Below, one piece after another: positions 47,583-56,982 of a stretch of 64,000 nt of DNA. The position numbers were made by a program, and so were the translations under genes. Source of the DNA: Euglena gracilis (Eukaryota > Euglenida > Euglenophyceae > Euglenales); contig CP154954.1 of assembly GCA_039621445.1 (NCBI GenBank), positions 44,557,847 to 44,621,846 of the forward strand, in the 5' to 3' direction. Positions within the stretch are counted from its first letter, which is position 1, and each line of letters begins with the position of its first letter. Under the pieces are notes generated by a model. That model was not told where the DNA came from, did no database searches, and saw nothing but the letters and a program-made list of their open reading frames with translations.

Positions 47583-50410
47583 GTGTGTTACTGCCCACCC
47601 CCAATTTTCGCAGCCTCCCCCCCCCCCCTGCAAACCCACCAACCTCACCACCAAGCGGCGCGCTGGCCAAGTCCTCGGAGGCCGGTAGTCCCCGTAAGGG
47701 AGGGGGTCACTGACCTGTTGCAGACGCCAGAGAGGAGGCATGGGGCTGGAGGATAGCAACGGGATCCTCCTCCTCCCAAACACCCACCATAGGCCACGTC
47801 ATTCGGATCGGGGGGGGGAGGCTGCGGAGGAACCCACGCTGAAAAGGCTGCTGGATGACCACCCCCTTGGGGGGAATGCTTTCCTCAAAAACCCAGTCAC
47901 TCACTTCCGACCTTGGGTCGTTGCCTCAGATCAGGAGTTATCCCGTTTGGCTTCCCCCCCCAAAAAAATGGCTGGCTTCGGTGGGTTGCTTTTGGCCGTC
48001 CAGAGATGACCCCCGCGGACTGGTATATATTTTAAAAAGATCAGAACAACCCTGAACCAAACGACTTGGGGAAGGGAAGGCAAACATTGTTATGCATTTC
48101 CCAATCTGGCTGTCATGGGCGCCGGGGGGGGGGGGCTGCGAGCACCGATTACGTCGAACACGAATTCAAATATGTCTTTAAGTACAGTCTGGACAAAAAT
48201 GACACACTGAAAAATAAAGGCAAAAATGATGGGAAAAATTGATGGGAAAAAAATGACTGGAAAATTTCGGTTTTGGAAATTTTGACTTTTAACAGAAAGT
48301 AGTAATAATTTTCCCACTTGTGAGGAAGGATATTCAGCAAAAATGACAATACAAAATTTCAAATGGTCTTCTGGGTGCATTTTTTGTGTTTTTTTTCATA
48401 AAAAAGTACCCCAAAATTGACCAAAAGTCATACTCCATCTTTTTGGATGTGAAATTTGACTACGCCTGAACACGGTTCCCCCAAAAGGGCGTAGACAAGG
48501 TATGGGGAGAAAAAAATGACTGGACAGAGAATGGAGAAAATTGGGTGTTTTCCCATCGTTTTTGTTTTCCCGTCATTTTTTGTCTGGACTGAATATTTAT
48601 TAAGCATCTGAGTTCATTGCCCAGCGGCATCACACGCCACCATGCAGGGAACAACATGGGGGTGGACGACAACTCGGACGTGTTGGGTCAGGCAGCCCTC
48701 AATGCTGCTGCCCTCCTCGTAACCCAAACCGCCTCCACCACAGACAAGTTATTGTTGTTGCAGTTGTTGTTGTTGTGGTTCCAGGCTTGTGCTCAGTCGG
48801 GTGCCTACACCACGGGGGGGGGGTGATAGGGGCAGGCACCTTATAGCCGACCCTCCGGGGTGTGGTAGGGTTTTTGGGGGTGCCTGCCCATAGCAGCCCT
48901 CCGACCCCGGTGCCAAAGGCATCGGGGGCCTGGAAAAGGCCATTTTCAATGAAAATTTTCTGGGTCCCCCCCGGACCCCCCCCGGGGGTGTGCCTGCTAG
49001 GGGCAGGCACCCTAGAGCACCCCCCCCCCCCCCCCCCGGTCCACAAGCATGTGTTGTTGTTGTTTCTGCTGCTGCTGCTGCTGCTGCTGTCTGATCTTTG
49101 CCTGGGGCAGGGAGGGGGGCCCAACAGACTGGACGTCGCCGTTGAATCAATTTTGCTTCATTTTGGTTCCTCTTTTTTTAAGAAAAAAATGACAGAGAAT
49201 GGCCAAAATTGGTTAAAAAAGCATAGTAAGAATGCAAAAAAAAATATAGAAAAGGTGGATGGCCCCTGAAAAATGGCCAGAAATAACCAGAAATGGCTAA
49301 AATTGGCGTAAATTTCTGAAAGAGGCTTGAGCTTTATGCAATATATCGCCTATAAGGTTGGCTCATAATTGTCAAAAGTCAAGAAAACGCCAAAGTGGCC
49401 AGCAATGGGCAAGGTGACAAAATTAGCTAAACGGACATAAACACCCAAAAATTGGCCATATACCCCCATTTATGGCCAAATTTCTGATTTTGGGTCCCTT
49501 CCTCCCAACTTGTCAAAGACCCCCCCCCCTCGCCGGCTGGAGTTGAACATTAGCTGTTTTGCGCCCCGCCCCGCCCCCCCCCCCCGGTCAGAGAAAAAAC
49601 GCTGGTTTGTGGAAAAGGAGAGGTTTTGACCCCCCAAAAAATCTGCTCTCCCCCCGAGTCCCCCCCCCTAGCCCCCCAGGGAAGAGTGTGCTCTGTGGGG
49701 TGGCAGGGAACCCAGAACCCAACCCAGACCGCCCATAGAGCCGCTGGAGCAGCGGCGGGCGCCAGCCGTGCCTCGACGACTGCCTCGCCACGCGCAGCTT
49801 CGCTGCGTGCCCCCCGCTCTTGGATTCACTTAACACCTGTGTGACCCCACCCCCCCCAAGGGGAGGGGGTTTGAGTGTGGGTGGTGGGTTGGGGCTGCCG
49901 GACCCCCATCCCCCCCGGGGGGGTGCACCATCGGTCAGGTTTTGGCCCGGCCAAAGGCCGGGCCGAAAACAATTTATCAAGGGTTTTCGGCTGATTTTGG
50001 CTGTACTTTGGGTGGGTGGGTGGGTGGTTGACCCCGGGGAGGGGCCTTGGGTCGGTGGGTTTCCAAAAAAGTGGGCGGTGGGTTTGGGTCCGGGAAAAAG
50101 TGCCCCCCCCCCCGGGGGGTCACCAAGCGAATCCATGGCCCCGCTGCCGGACGCCTGCCGGCAGTGCCTCGGCGTCTGCCTCGCCGTGCCGGGCGGCAGC
50201 ACGGCCTGTGTCACCCGCGGGGCGCTGTCCCTGTCGCGTGGATGCGTGCCGTAGTTTGGTCAGTTTCGGCGGTGGCGGCGGGGGATGTGTGCCGGGGAGC
50301 GGGGCGGGGAGCGGGGACCATCGCCCCGCGGCCCCGACCTCTGCCTGGCTGTGCCGGGGCCGTGCACCCCCTACACCCTCTGCCCCGGCGGTGGCGGGGA
50401 AACCGGAAGG
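47511..50410 (+). CDS. SCP1: secreted Cys-rich protein, tandem paralogue of SCP2
   Basis: Four exon blocks match SCP2 in order. They are a signal peptide MTGAWGMVVWFICHAAWSSM, an Asp/Ala-rich block DDNSDVLGQAALNAAALL, a Cys domain (CLDDCLATRSFAACPPL, then PDACRQCLGVCLAVPG and ACVTRGA), and DLCLAVPGPCTPYTLCPGGG. The Cys spacing C-x3-C-x8-C-x6-C-x2-C-x3-C-x8-C is kept in SCP2. A secreted disulfide-rich protein is the safe call; no named family recognised. The Cys domain is interrupted by a TIR element that SCP2 lacks. The 3' end is unresolved. Confidence 0.7.
48056..48600. other. SCP1 intron, no exon seen
   Basis: AT-rich DNA with repeated ATGACTGGA(A/C)A and GAAAAAAATGACTGGA phrases (48180-48260 and 48505-48560). 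Nothing coding. Confidence 0.5.
48648..48748 (+). CDS. SCP1 exon 2: Asp/Ala block
   Basis: Encodes NNMGVDDNSDVLGQAALNAA then ALLVTQTASTTD. In SCP2 the matching DDDPDAMRRALLRAMRPG... LVTRPAVATDR is fused to the signal peptide in one exon. Confidence 0.65.
48783..49040 (+). mobile_element. Family F repeat, copy in SCP1 intron
   Basis: Contains CAGTCGGGTGCCTACACC, two GGGGCAGGCACC / GGTGCCTGCCC palindromes and a GCCAAAGGCATCGGGGGCCT block. Similar to 18160 and 43342 but with poorly defined ends. A GTTGTTGTTG tract flanks both sides. Confidence 0.5.
49041..49730. other. SCP1 intron with family C-like remnant
   Basis: CTGCTGCTG triplets (49065-49090), GGCCAAAAT-type units, and an eroded TTGTCAAAGACC / GGTCAGAGA pair near 49505-49600 that looks like an old family C copy. 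Confidence 0.45.
49738..49818 (+). CDS. SCP1 exon 3a: first half of Cys domain
   Basis: Encodes WSSGGRQPCLDDCLATRSFA then ACPPL, ending in CCCCGCT (49812-49818). The uninterrupted SCP2 exon continues PLPDACRRCLGVC. Confidence 0.8.
49819..50138 (+). mobile_element. Family D TIR element inside the SCP1 Cys domain (candidate introner)
   Basis: Starts CTTGGATTCACTT and ends AAGCGAATCCATGG, so the TIR is TGGATTC(A/G)CTT. Flanked by the 7-bp direct repeat CCCCGCT (49812-49818 and 50139-50145). Removing element plus one repeat (327 bp) restores AACPPLPDACRQCLGVC exactly as in SCP2. No GT-AG pair in matching phase is visible. Confidence 0.85.
50146..50240 (+). CDS. SCP1 exon 3b: second half of Cys domain
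   Basis: Encodes PDACRQCLGVCLAVPGGSTA then CVTRGALSLSRG. Aligns to SCP2 PDACRRCLGVCYEVPGSNAA CIARGA. Confidence 0.8.
50325..50410 (+). CDS. SCP1 exon 4: DLCLAVPGPCTPYTLCPGGG
   Basis: Near-identical to SCP2 DLCLAAPGPCTPYVLCPGGG at 59.1 kb. Joining at the RG codons gives SRGPDLCLAVPG. The 3' edge is unknown. Confidence 0.75.
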
Positions 50411-50463
50411 CGGGGGCCGCGACTGACTTCCCCACCGAAGTTTGTACCGATGGTGCGCGGGGT

Positions 50464-50855
50464 CAGGGTGCAATGGACGGAGGGTGTACATTCAGGTGAG
50501 GGTCCCCCACCTCCCCCTTCTTGGACCGGATGGGGGCGGGGGGGGGGTCCGACCCGCCACCTACCAGGACCCACACCACCTTGGGGTCCCCCCAAAAGGT
50601 CAAAATTTTCCTTCCATCAATTTACGCCAAAAATTTTGGCAATTTTGCCAAAAAGTGTCCCCCAAAATGGCCCAGAATGGCATTTTTGGCTGATTTGGGG
50701 GGTGGGGGGCAAAATTCTTCGCCCGGCGTTTTGTGCCAGGGCGAAAAATTAGTCGCTCGGACAGCACCGCTGTTTGGGTGGTCGACCCCCCCCCCCTCCT
50801 GGACTGGGGGAGGGGCCGACCCACCCCCCACCTGCCCTCACATTGGACGGCAATG
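50464..50855 (+). mobile_element. Diverged family A-like element
   Basis: Begins CAGGGTGCAATGGACGG and keeps the internal order of family A (GGGTCC boxes, AAAATGGC, CGCCCGGCGTTTTGTGCC hairpin, CACCTGCCCTCACATTGG end), most like the CP2 insertion. No 8-bp duplication could be seen. Confidence 0.5.
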
Positions 50856-51397
50856 CATCCACAGACGGACATCAGCAGCTTTGAGGGCACACCTTTGCAT
50901 GTGCTTTAGGGCAAAATTATTGGACCACCCAGTTTTCCAACATTTTTCCCCACTATTTTATGCCCAATGTTTTCCTAGGCTCTCAAGAGAAACTGCTTCC
51001 TTGTTCACTTTTTGGGGGGACTAATTAGGATCATCATAAACATGAAGCCAAGATGGGCAGGAGAAGCAAATTTTTTTAAAAAAATCTTTTTTTGTTGTTG
51101 TTTTTGGAATTTCTTCGGCTGGAAAACTATGTGTTTACATCCAGCCTGAGCCCAGAGCAGGGATTTGAGGGCTCTTTGTGATCTCGTGCTCCCTGTCATC
51201 TGGCTGGGGCGGTTTTAACAGGCGAGGTGGTCATTTGCAAACCAAAACCCTTCCTGCCTGCCTCTCCCCAAGGCTGAATGGAAACCCTGGAAATTGCACA
51301 AGTGGTATGGAATAGGGGGAGGGGCTTCGCCCTTTCTCCATCGCCACCTATTTCCATTTGAGAAGGACCGATGGGCTTCTTCGCTGCGCCACGCCCA
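50856..51397. other. No recognisable gene
   Basis: Mixed AT-rich DNA without coherent frames. Confidence 0.5.
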
Positions 51398-51480
51398 GGC
51401 TTCTTTTTAAGTCAGAAGACCCCCCCCCCTGGGAGGTAGGGGGGTGGGTCCGAGCCCCCCCGGGGGGGTCCCGCGCCGGA
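51398..51480 (+). mobile_element. Family I left-end copy
   Basis: CAGGCTTCTTTTTAAGTCAG, then AAGACC plus a C run plus TGGGAGG, as at 21972. The downstream part is lost in the G-run region. Confidence 0.45.
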
Positions 51481-51537
51481 AGCGCCGGGTGTACGTTTCG
51501 GCAATTTCCAAAAATTGCCTTTAATGGGCCTGATTTT

Positions 51538-51777
51538 GGGGGGGGGGGGGGGGGGGGGTGAAGCCTGGGGGTGTTGTGGGGGCCTCAACCCAGCGTTTCC
51601 GCCGCCATGGGTGGGGGTTCGGGGGGGTGGGGGGATGTTCGGGACGAACGCCGGGCAGGGGTGGGGGGGTGGGGGCGGGGGGGGGGGGGGGGGGGGGAGG
51701 GGGGGGGGGGGGGGGGGGGGCGGGGGGGGGGGGGGAGGGGGGGGGGCGGGGGGGGGGGGGGGGGGAGAGGGGGGGGA
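51538..51777. repeat. 240-bp poly-G region
   Basis: Almost pure G with rare A or C. The Gly-only translations are artefacts. It could form quadruplex DNA and is a likely place for sequencing length errors. Confidence 0.9.
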
Positions 51778-51942
51778 GGATACGCAGGGCGCGTGGACCG
51801 GTGGGAACGGAGACAGCAGAGAGACGAATCCGGAAAAGGGCAGAACGGGAAGTATGACGTGCGTGGGGGGTGGGGGGTCGTACCAGAGGAGCACGGCGTT
51901 CTGCGGGTGGAGTGCAGGTCGAAAGGCTGACATGGGCCTGAC

Positions 51943-52052
51943 ATGAGCCGGGGGCAGGAGGCGGAGCGGGCGGCGCCGAGCCTCAGGGTGAGCGGAGAGG
52001 GCGGACCACGCCCCGACCCCGCGATTGCACCGGCGCCAACGAGCGGAGACGA

Positions 52053-52084
<32 letters not shown>

Positions 52085-52535
52085 AACACAAGGGTGGGAA
52101 AAGGCATCGAGATGACAGGTACCGGGAATCAAAGCGTCACGAGAGGAGCAAGGAATCCGAGTTGTACAAGAGGAGCAAGTCTTCGGAGCGTGATGAGCAG
52201 GATGAGGAGGGAGGGTCGTATGCCAGAGACTCGGAGTCCAAGAGCTTTGCCAAGAACAAGGAATCCGAGTTCTCTGAATACTCCAGGGATGGAAGCCGCC
52301 CCGGCACAGGCGGCTACCGTGACCGTGGCACGGATTCGGAAACGGAGCGCTATCAGAAGAGCAAGGAATCTGAGGACTACCACAAGAAGCAGGAATCGGT
52401 GTCCGCCGACCGGGATGGGGATGGCGGGTCGTACCAGAGGAGCACGGAGTCGGAGAGCTCGGAGAAGAGCAAGGAGTTCGAAAGCTACTCCTCCACCCGG
52501 GAAGGAACTACCCATCGGCGTGAGGGGGCGGAGGA
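51943..52535 (+). CDS. Acidic, Ser/Lys/Glu-repeat protein segment
   Basis: ATG 51943 opens MSRGQEAERAAPSLRVSGEG and reaches a run of 12 Asp. About 140 residues rich in Ser, Lys, Glu, Arg, Tyr and Asp follow, with (R/K)SKESE units such as RSKESELYKRSKSSERDEQD and SESSEKSKEFESYSSTREG. The composition suggests a disordered, phosphorylatable or mineral-binding protein. A CGTACCAGAGGAGCACGG phrase of the repeat also occurs at 51880, so the upstream region carries a partial duplicate. Exon limits are unclear; the frame stays open to 52701. No named family. Confidence 0.6.
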
Positions 52536-52795
52536 CATGGTTGGGCAGGGCTGTATGGGAAACCCTCTTGGGTTGATGGGAGGTGGGGGTCAACCACCCC
52601 CGCCCCCATCCTGCTTGCCAAGCTGGGCGATGCTGAGCGATGCTGGGCGATGCTGGCATTTTCTTGTACGTTTTGAAGAATTAAACCCATTTTTAGACTA
52701 ATGGGGGTACGTGCCCCCACCAGGACTTCCTGGATTCTTGGGGGGCACCGGCTCTTTGGGCAAGTTCTTCGTTGTGTATATGGTGCTGTGGTGAG

Positions 52796-53115
52796 TCGGA
52801 AGATGCGCATCACGCTGGACACCGTGGCCAGGCGGCTATTGCTTGTTTCCAGCCCAGCTTGTCGCATCCTCGAAACCCTCCCCCAAAAAGCTGTGTAATT
52901 TTGTCACTGTCGAATATTTTATATTGGGAGATCAATCGTGGGGGTCGACCCCCCTCCCCCCCAACCCCGCAGCCTGGCCTTTCTGGACAGCCCTGGGGCC
53001 GGGGCCGGGGAGGGGGTGGCCATGGGGCGGGTCCCCCCGTTGCTGGCGGAGGCGCTGCGGACCGGGGCCGCGGCCCACTCCGATTGCCCCCCTGCCGCTG
53101 CCGGGCGGTGGGCGT
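52796..53115 (+). CDS. Two candidate exons
   Basis: 52796-52880 reads SRKMRITLDTVARRLLLVSS. 52972-53107, after acceptor CCGCAG, reads LAFLDSPGAGAGEGVAMGRV, then PPLLAEALRTGAAAHSDC and PPAAAGR, followed by a GTGGGC donor. Both are GC3-rich. They may be downstream exons of the acidic protein or of SCP1. No family recognised. Confidence 0.4.
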
Positions 53116-53575
53116 GTTGCTCGGCCTCGACCCTGTCAAGGGTGCCCGTGTACCTGGATGTACCTGTCCACTTCAGGAAATAATTGAGAAACGAAACGAC
53201 GGGCGAACACCGAAAAGGCCTTTTTTCAAAAAAAAATTCGGTGCCTTCGGCGTCGGACCCCCCGTCGGCATCGGACTCTCCGGGAAGTCAACATGTTCAG
53301 TTCAGTTCGGAAGTGAATTGGGGGGGGGGGTCCCAGCGGACCCCTCGAAACACAAGACCCTCGCTGAGAACCTTTTTTGGTTAGGTGGAGGTTTCTGTTA
53401 AGTTGCATGATTGCCGTTTGATGGCCTTTTTTAGGGGTGGACACAAGGCGTGGGGACTGATTGTATTTCTGAACATTTTTTTGTGCATTTCGAAAGTTCT
53501 GAAGCTTACTCGACTTCAGTTTCCTGTTGTATGCAGTCAGGTGGGACCCATTGCCCAAAATTATTTGCAGCCGAT
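53116..53575. other. No recognisable gene
   Basis: Mixed DNA. Short frames on both strands without features. Confidence 0.5.
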
Positions 53576-53629
53576 GGTCGACCGCACCACCATCCACAGG
53601 TTTTCATAAGCCCTGCCGCGGGGGGGGTT
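53576..53629 (+). repeat. 54-bp repeat, copy 1 (partner 54302-54357)
   Basis: GGTCGACCGCACCACCATCC then ACAGGTTTTCATAAGCCCTG and a G run. Repeated almost exactly 726 bp downstream. Confidence 0.9.
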
Positions 53630-53756
53630 TGAAGAATACAAAATGGAATGTCCGCAGCATACAGTGCAGTGGGGGACTCTTCTGCTTTGTCAGCACATTC
53701 TTTGACCCAAGCAGCTGTATCGTCCCAAAGCCCATGCCCCAATAACTTTACTGCTG

Positions 53757-54581
53757 TTGTACGGTTGCCAAGCTCAATATGCAGTAAAGGCACCCATTGA
53801 AGCCCCGTGGACCGTCCCGCTGTTTGTGTTGGCCTTTGGAGCCAACATGGCTTGGGCGCCCTTGGCGCGGGGGTTCAAGCCAACTTCAAGCGAGCAGGCA
53901 CCCCCCGGCAGGCGGGCTGCCCCGGCCCCCAGCCCTGAGCTTCGGCTCGCACGCAACGCCCCGGGGCGACGGGAGTCCCCACCGCCCCCGCCGATGCGTA
54001 GCGCCGACGAATGGCTTGGCCGGCCGTCGCGTCCGCTGCGGGCTGCGCCGGGGTTGGCCGCCGGCGGCGCACGCGTCCGGGATTGGACGGCGTTGGTGCC
54101 AATGCCTGGGGACGTCTGCTCTCCCCCCGATTTCCATCGCACCCACCCGCCTTGGAATGGGTGGATGGATCTGAAGTGGAAAGGTCGTATTGTCCGGATA
54201 GGCATCCGAGGACCCCTGACGCCCCAGGCGCCCATGTGGTGCAGGCTGTACCTGGATGGTCCGGGGTGTCTGGACAGGTCGGTGGGACAGCATTTGCATG
54301 GTGGTCGACCGCACCACCATCCACAGGTTTTCATAAAGCCCTGCCCGGGGGGGGGGTTGGGTCCCGGATGGGTCTTACCCCCAGCCAAATTGCACCTGGA
54401 AATGCCTATTCCAGGCTGGCGGTGCCGAGGTTCTGCATCTCACACATCATACCCTGCCCTGAAACTGGACCCGCACCGGCCCCCCTCCCCCGTCCCCCCT
54501 TCACATGTTTCGGGTGCACCACCCCCCACAAACGTTTTCCTGCGGCGCCAAAGGCACAGAAGGATTCTGTTCGCAAACTGA
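53757..54581 (+). other. Open frame of 274 codons between and across the 54-bp repeats
   Basis: Contains APIEAPWTVPLFVLAFGANM, ADEWLGRPSRPLRAAPGLAA, GARVRDWTALVPMPGDVC and PPWNGWMDLKWKGRIVRIGI. The part 53990-54110 is GC3-rich and exon-like. The rest crosses a repeat, so the whole is unlikely to be one exon. No family recognised. Confidence 0.3.
54302..54357 (+). repeat. 54-bp repeat, copy 2
   Basis: Same GGTCGACCGCACCACCATCC phrase as 53576, with one extra A in the TTTCATAAAG part. Confidence 0.9.
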
Positions 54582-54589
54582 CATGTGGT

Positions 54590-56390
54590 GCCCCCCCCCA
54601 CCACCACAGCCCTGCCCCCGGGAGTTAGACACCTGCTGTTCGTGTTGGAATCCCAGAGACATTCTCGGACCGTTGCTGGGGAGGGGGGCGAATTCCGCCC
54701 CGGCCGGCTTTGCCAATGGCCGGATCCGGCGTGGCCCGGGGCCCAGGTGTTCCACTGACCGTCACCCCCCCCCCCCCCGAATGGCCCCCCTGAGGGGGAG
54801 GGGGCCCCCGAGGAGTATGGCCCGCGGCCTGCATAGCTGGTCGACGGCAGTCCGGCAGTACCACCGGCCCCGTGCCTGGGGGGGGGAGGTTTGCACTGCA
54901 GAGATGCCATTGAGGAGTGCAGGTGTATTGTGCCGGGACGAAAGTTGGTGGCGCTGGTGAAACCATCACTGGGAAAGTTGGCAATTCTAAACTTAAACAA
55001 TTTACACTGATTCAGGGCGGACATCTTTTTATAGAAACCGTTTTATATGAACGGTGTTTGGCGGGATTTGTTTGAACAGAGTTGGGACAAAGATGATGGG
55101 AAACACAAATGATGGGAAACCACCGAAATCTTTTGCATCATTTTCAGAACATTTTCTGCTGCATTTTGCTGATGTGCATTGAAGTGTGTATTTTCAGAAT
55201 TACCAGCACATTTCACACATCAAGAGATGGGTAATGGAATTTGCTTTGGCGATCTAAGTGAGTTGGGGGAAGAAACCCTCAAAAATCCATTTCTGGTCTG
55301 TTTGTTGAGCATAGAGTTTGTCTAATTTCATCAACCAACACAAGTTTTGAATTTTTTTAGATGATTTTGGTTTTCCATCATCTTTGGTTTCCCATCATTC
55401 TTTCCAGGTTGGATCCTGTACATCTGCATATTTTGAGTACAGCGCCATTTTCGACTGTGCCGCATTTCACTCACAAGTGGTGCTGGCCACCCTTTGTTTG
55501 GAATTGCCACCCAGTTGGCGCAGACCCACTGGTGGAAGACATGGCTGCCGAACTGGTTGTACATTCCCCCTCTCCTGTCAGCGCATCGTTATGGCTGTCG
55601 CAACGCACACCGTTTTGGCGGTCTGACGGCGGCTTCGTGTGCTGCAGTCACGGTATTTTTTTGCACTGGACCCCACCCTGCCCCCTGGGAGGTGGGGCTC
55701 CAGCCAGCCAGCCAACGCTTTTTTTCCCCACCAGAACTCCCAACTGGGCTGCGGATGCGGGGGGGGGGGGGTCGAACAGAAATAAAACCTCCGCAGCCTG
55801 GTGCAGCCAGGCTGGGCCGACAGAGTGTTTTCGGTACAAACCACTGAACATTTTTCAATCAATGGGTCCAAATGCTTAAAAGGGCCTTTTTATGAGGGTT
55901 TTCGCCTCAAAAGTTTTTTTTTTGTGTTTTCAACCCGGGCTTTTTTGCCCGGTTTTGGGAGCCAGCCGGGTGCAGGGTCCACTGTGAGTCACCGTTTCAC
56001 TTTGGGGAGGGCGTGGGGGGACTCCAACGCATCTGGGAGGGGGAGGGTCCTTCGGGACACGGGACGGGGTGGGGCACGGGGCAACGCCATCGAACAGCCG
56101 CAGTTGTGGGGGCGATTGAGAACTGACTGCGGCTGCTCATTTAGGAACGCCCCCGCTGCACTGCAAGTTAAACGAACATTGGGAAAGCCACAGAAATCGA
56201 TGAAGTCGTGGATCGCTGGATGGGGAGGAGGGCCATGCAGGAGGAGATCTATTTGCCACGAGTGGTTGTGGAATTCGAAATTCGGCATTGTCCCTCATCC
56301 CCCCCCATAAAAACTGACCGGAAGCTTGAATAATCCACCATCTTGTTTGGAAGCTTGCCGACAATAATCGCTAAATCAACTGTGTGTGTA

Positions 56391-56439
<49 letters not shown>

Positions 56440-56772
56440 GTGTGTGTGTGTGTGTGACACCTCAAGGAATTCCGCGAACCCCCTCTCCGGTCATATTCAA
56501 GCCGATGGGGCTTGTGGGGGATGGGGCGGGAAAAGTTTTTGGGCACAAAACCCATGGGTGCGGGTGCAGGTGTGGGTGTGGATGGCGTGTGTGTGCTGTG
56601 GGCATGGTGGGCAGGCAGTGGCTAGCCCCTGTAAAGAAAAGGCCCAGAGGACTGTTGTTCCGAGGCATGTCCTTAAACACCCCCCCGCCCCACCCAACTA
56701 ACCTTTTAGTGGGGGTTCGGAGCAACCCCGGCATATGACTCACACACCTCCACCACGTGTTTCTCTCCGCAG
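54590..56772. other. No confident gene
   Basis: C/G-run DNA to 54.9 kb, then balanced DNA with open frames up to 172 codons (55361-55879) that show no motif, and a (GT)n microsatellite at 56386-56456. Confidence 0.45.
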
Positions 56773-56982
56773 ACAGGCCTGCACTTGCGACCCCACTTTG
56801 GATGAATGCCGCGTGGGGCATATTGCTGTGGTTCATCTCCCACGCCGTGTGGTGCTCCGGCGCAGCGGACGACGATCCTGATGCGATGCGCCGGGCCCTC
56901 CTCCGCGCGATGCGGCCGGGGGTGGCGGCCGGGGGCCCGGCGGCGGCCCCCCTCGTGACCCGGCCCGCCGTCGCCACAGACA
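56773..56982 (+). CDS. SCP2 exon 1: signal peptide and Asp/Ala block
   Basis: After TTTCTCTCCGCAG, ATG 56802 gives MNAAWGILLWFISHAVWCSG, then ADDDPDAMRRALLRAMRPGV and LVTRPAVATDR. It corresponds to SCP1 exons 1 and 2 without the 1065-bp intron. Confidence 0.75.

Noticed and set aside
51515-51946. Gly-rich protein from the poly-G region
   Set aside because: The translation is only the G run read in frame; no composition other than Gly/Arg artefacts.
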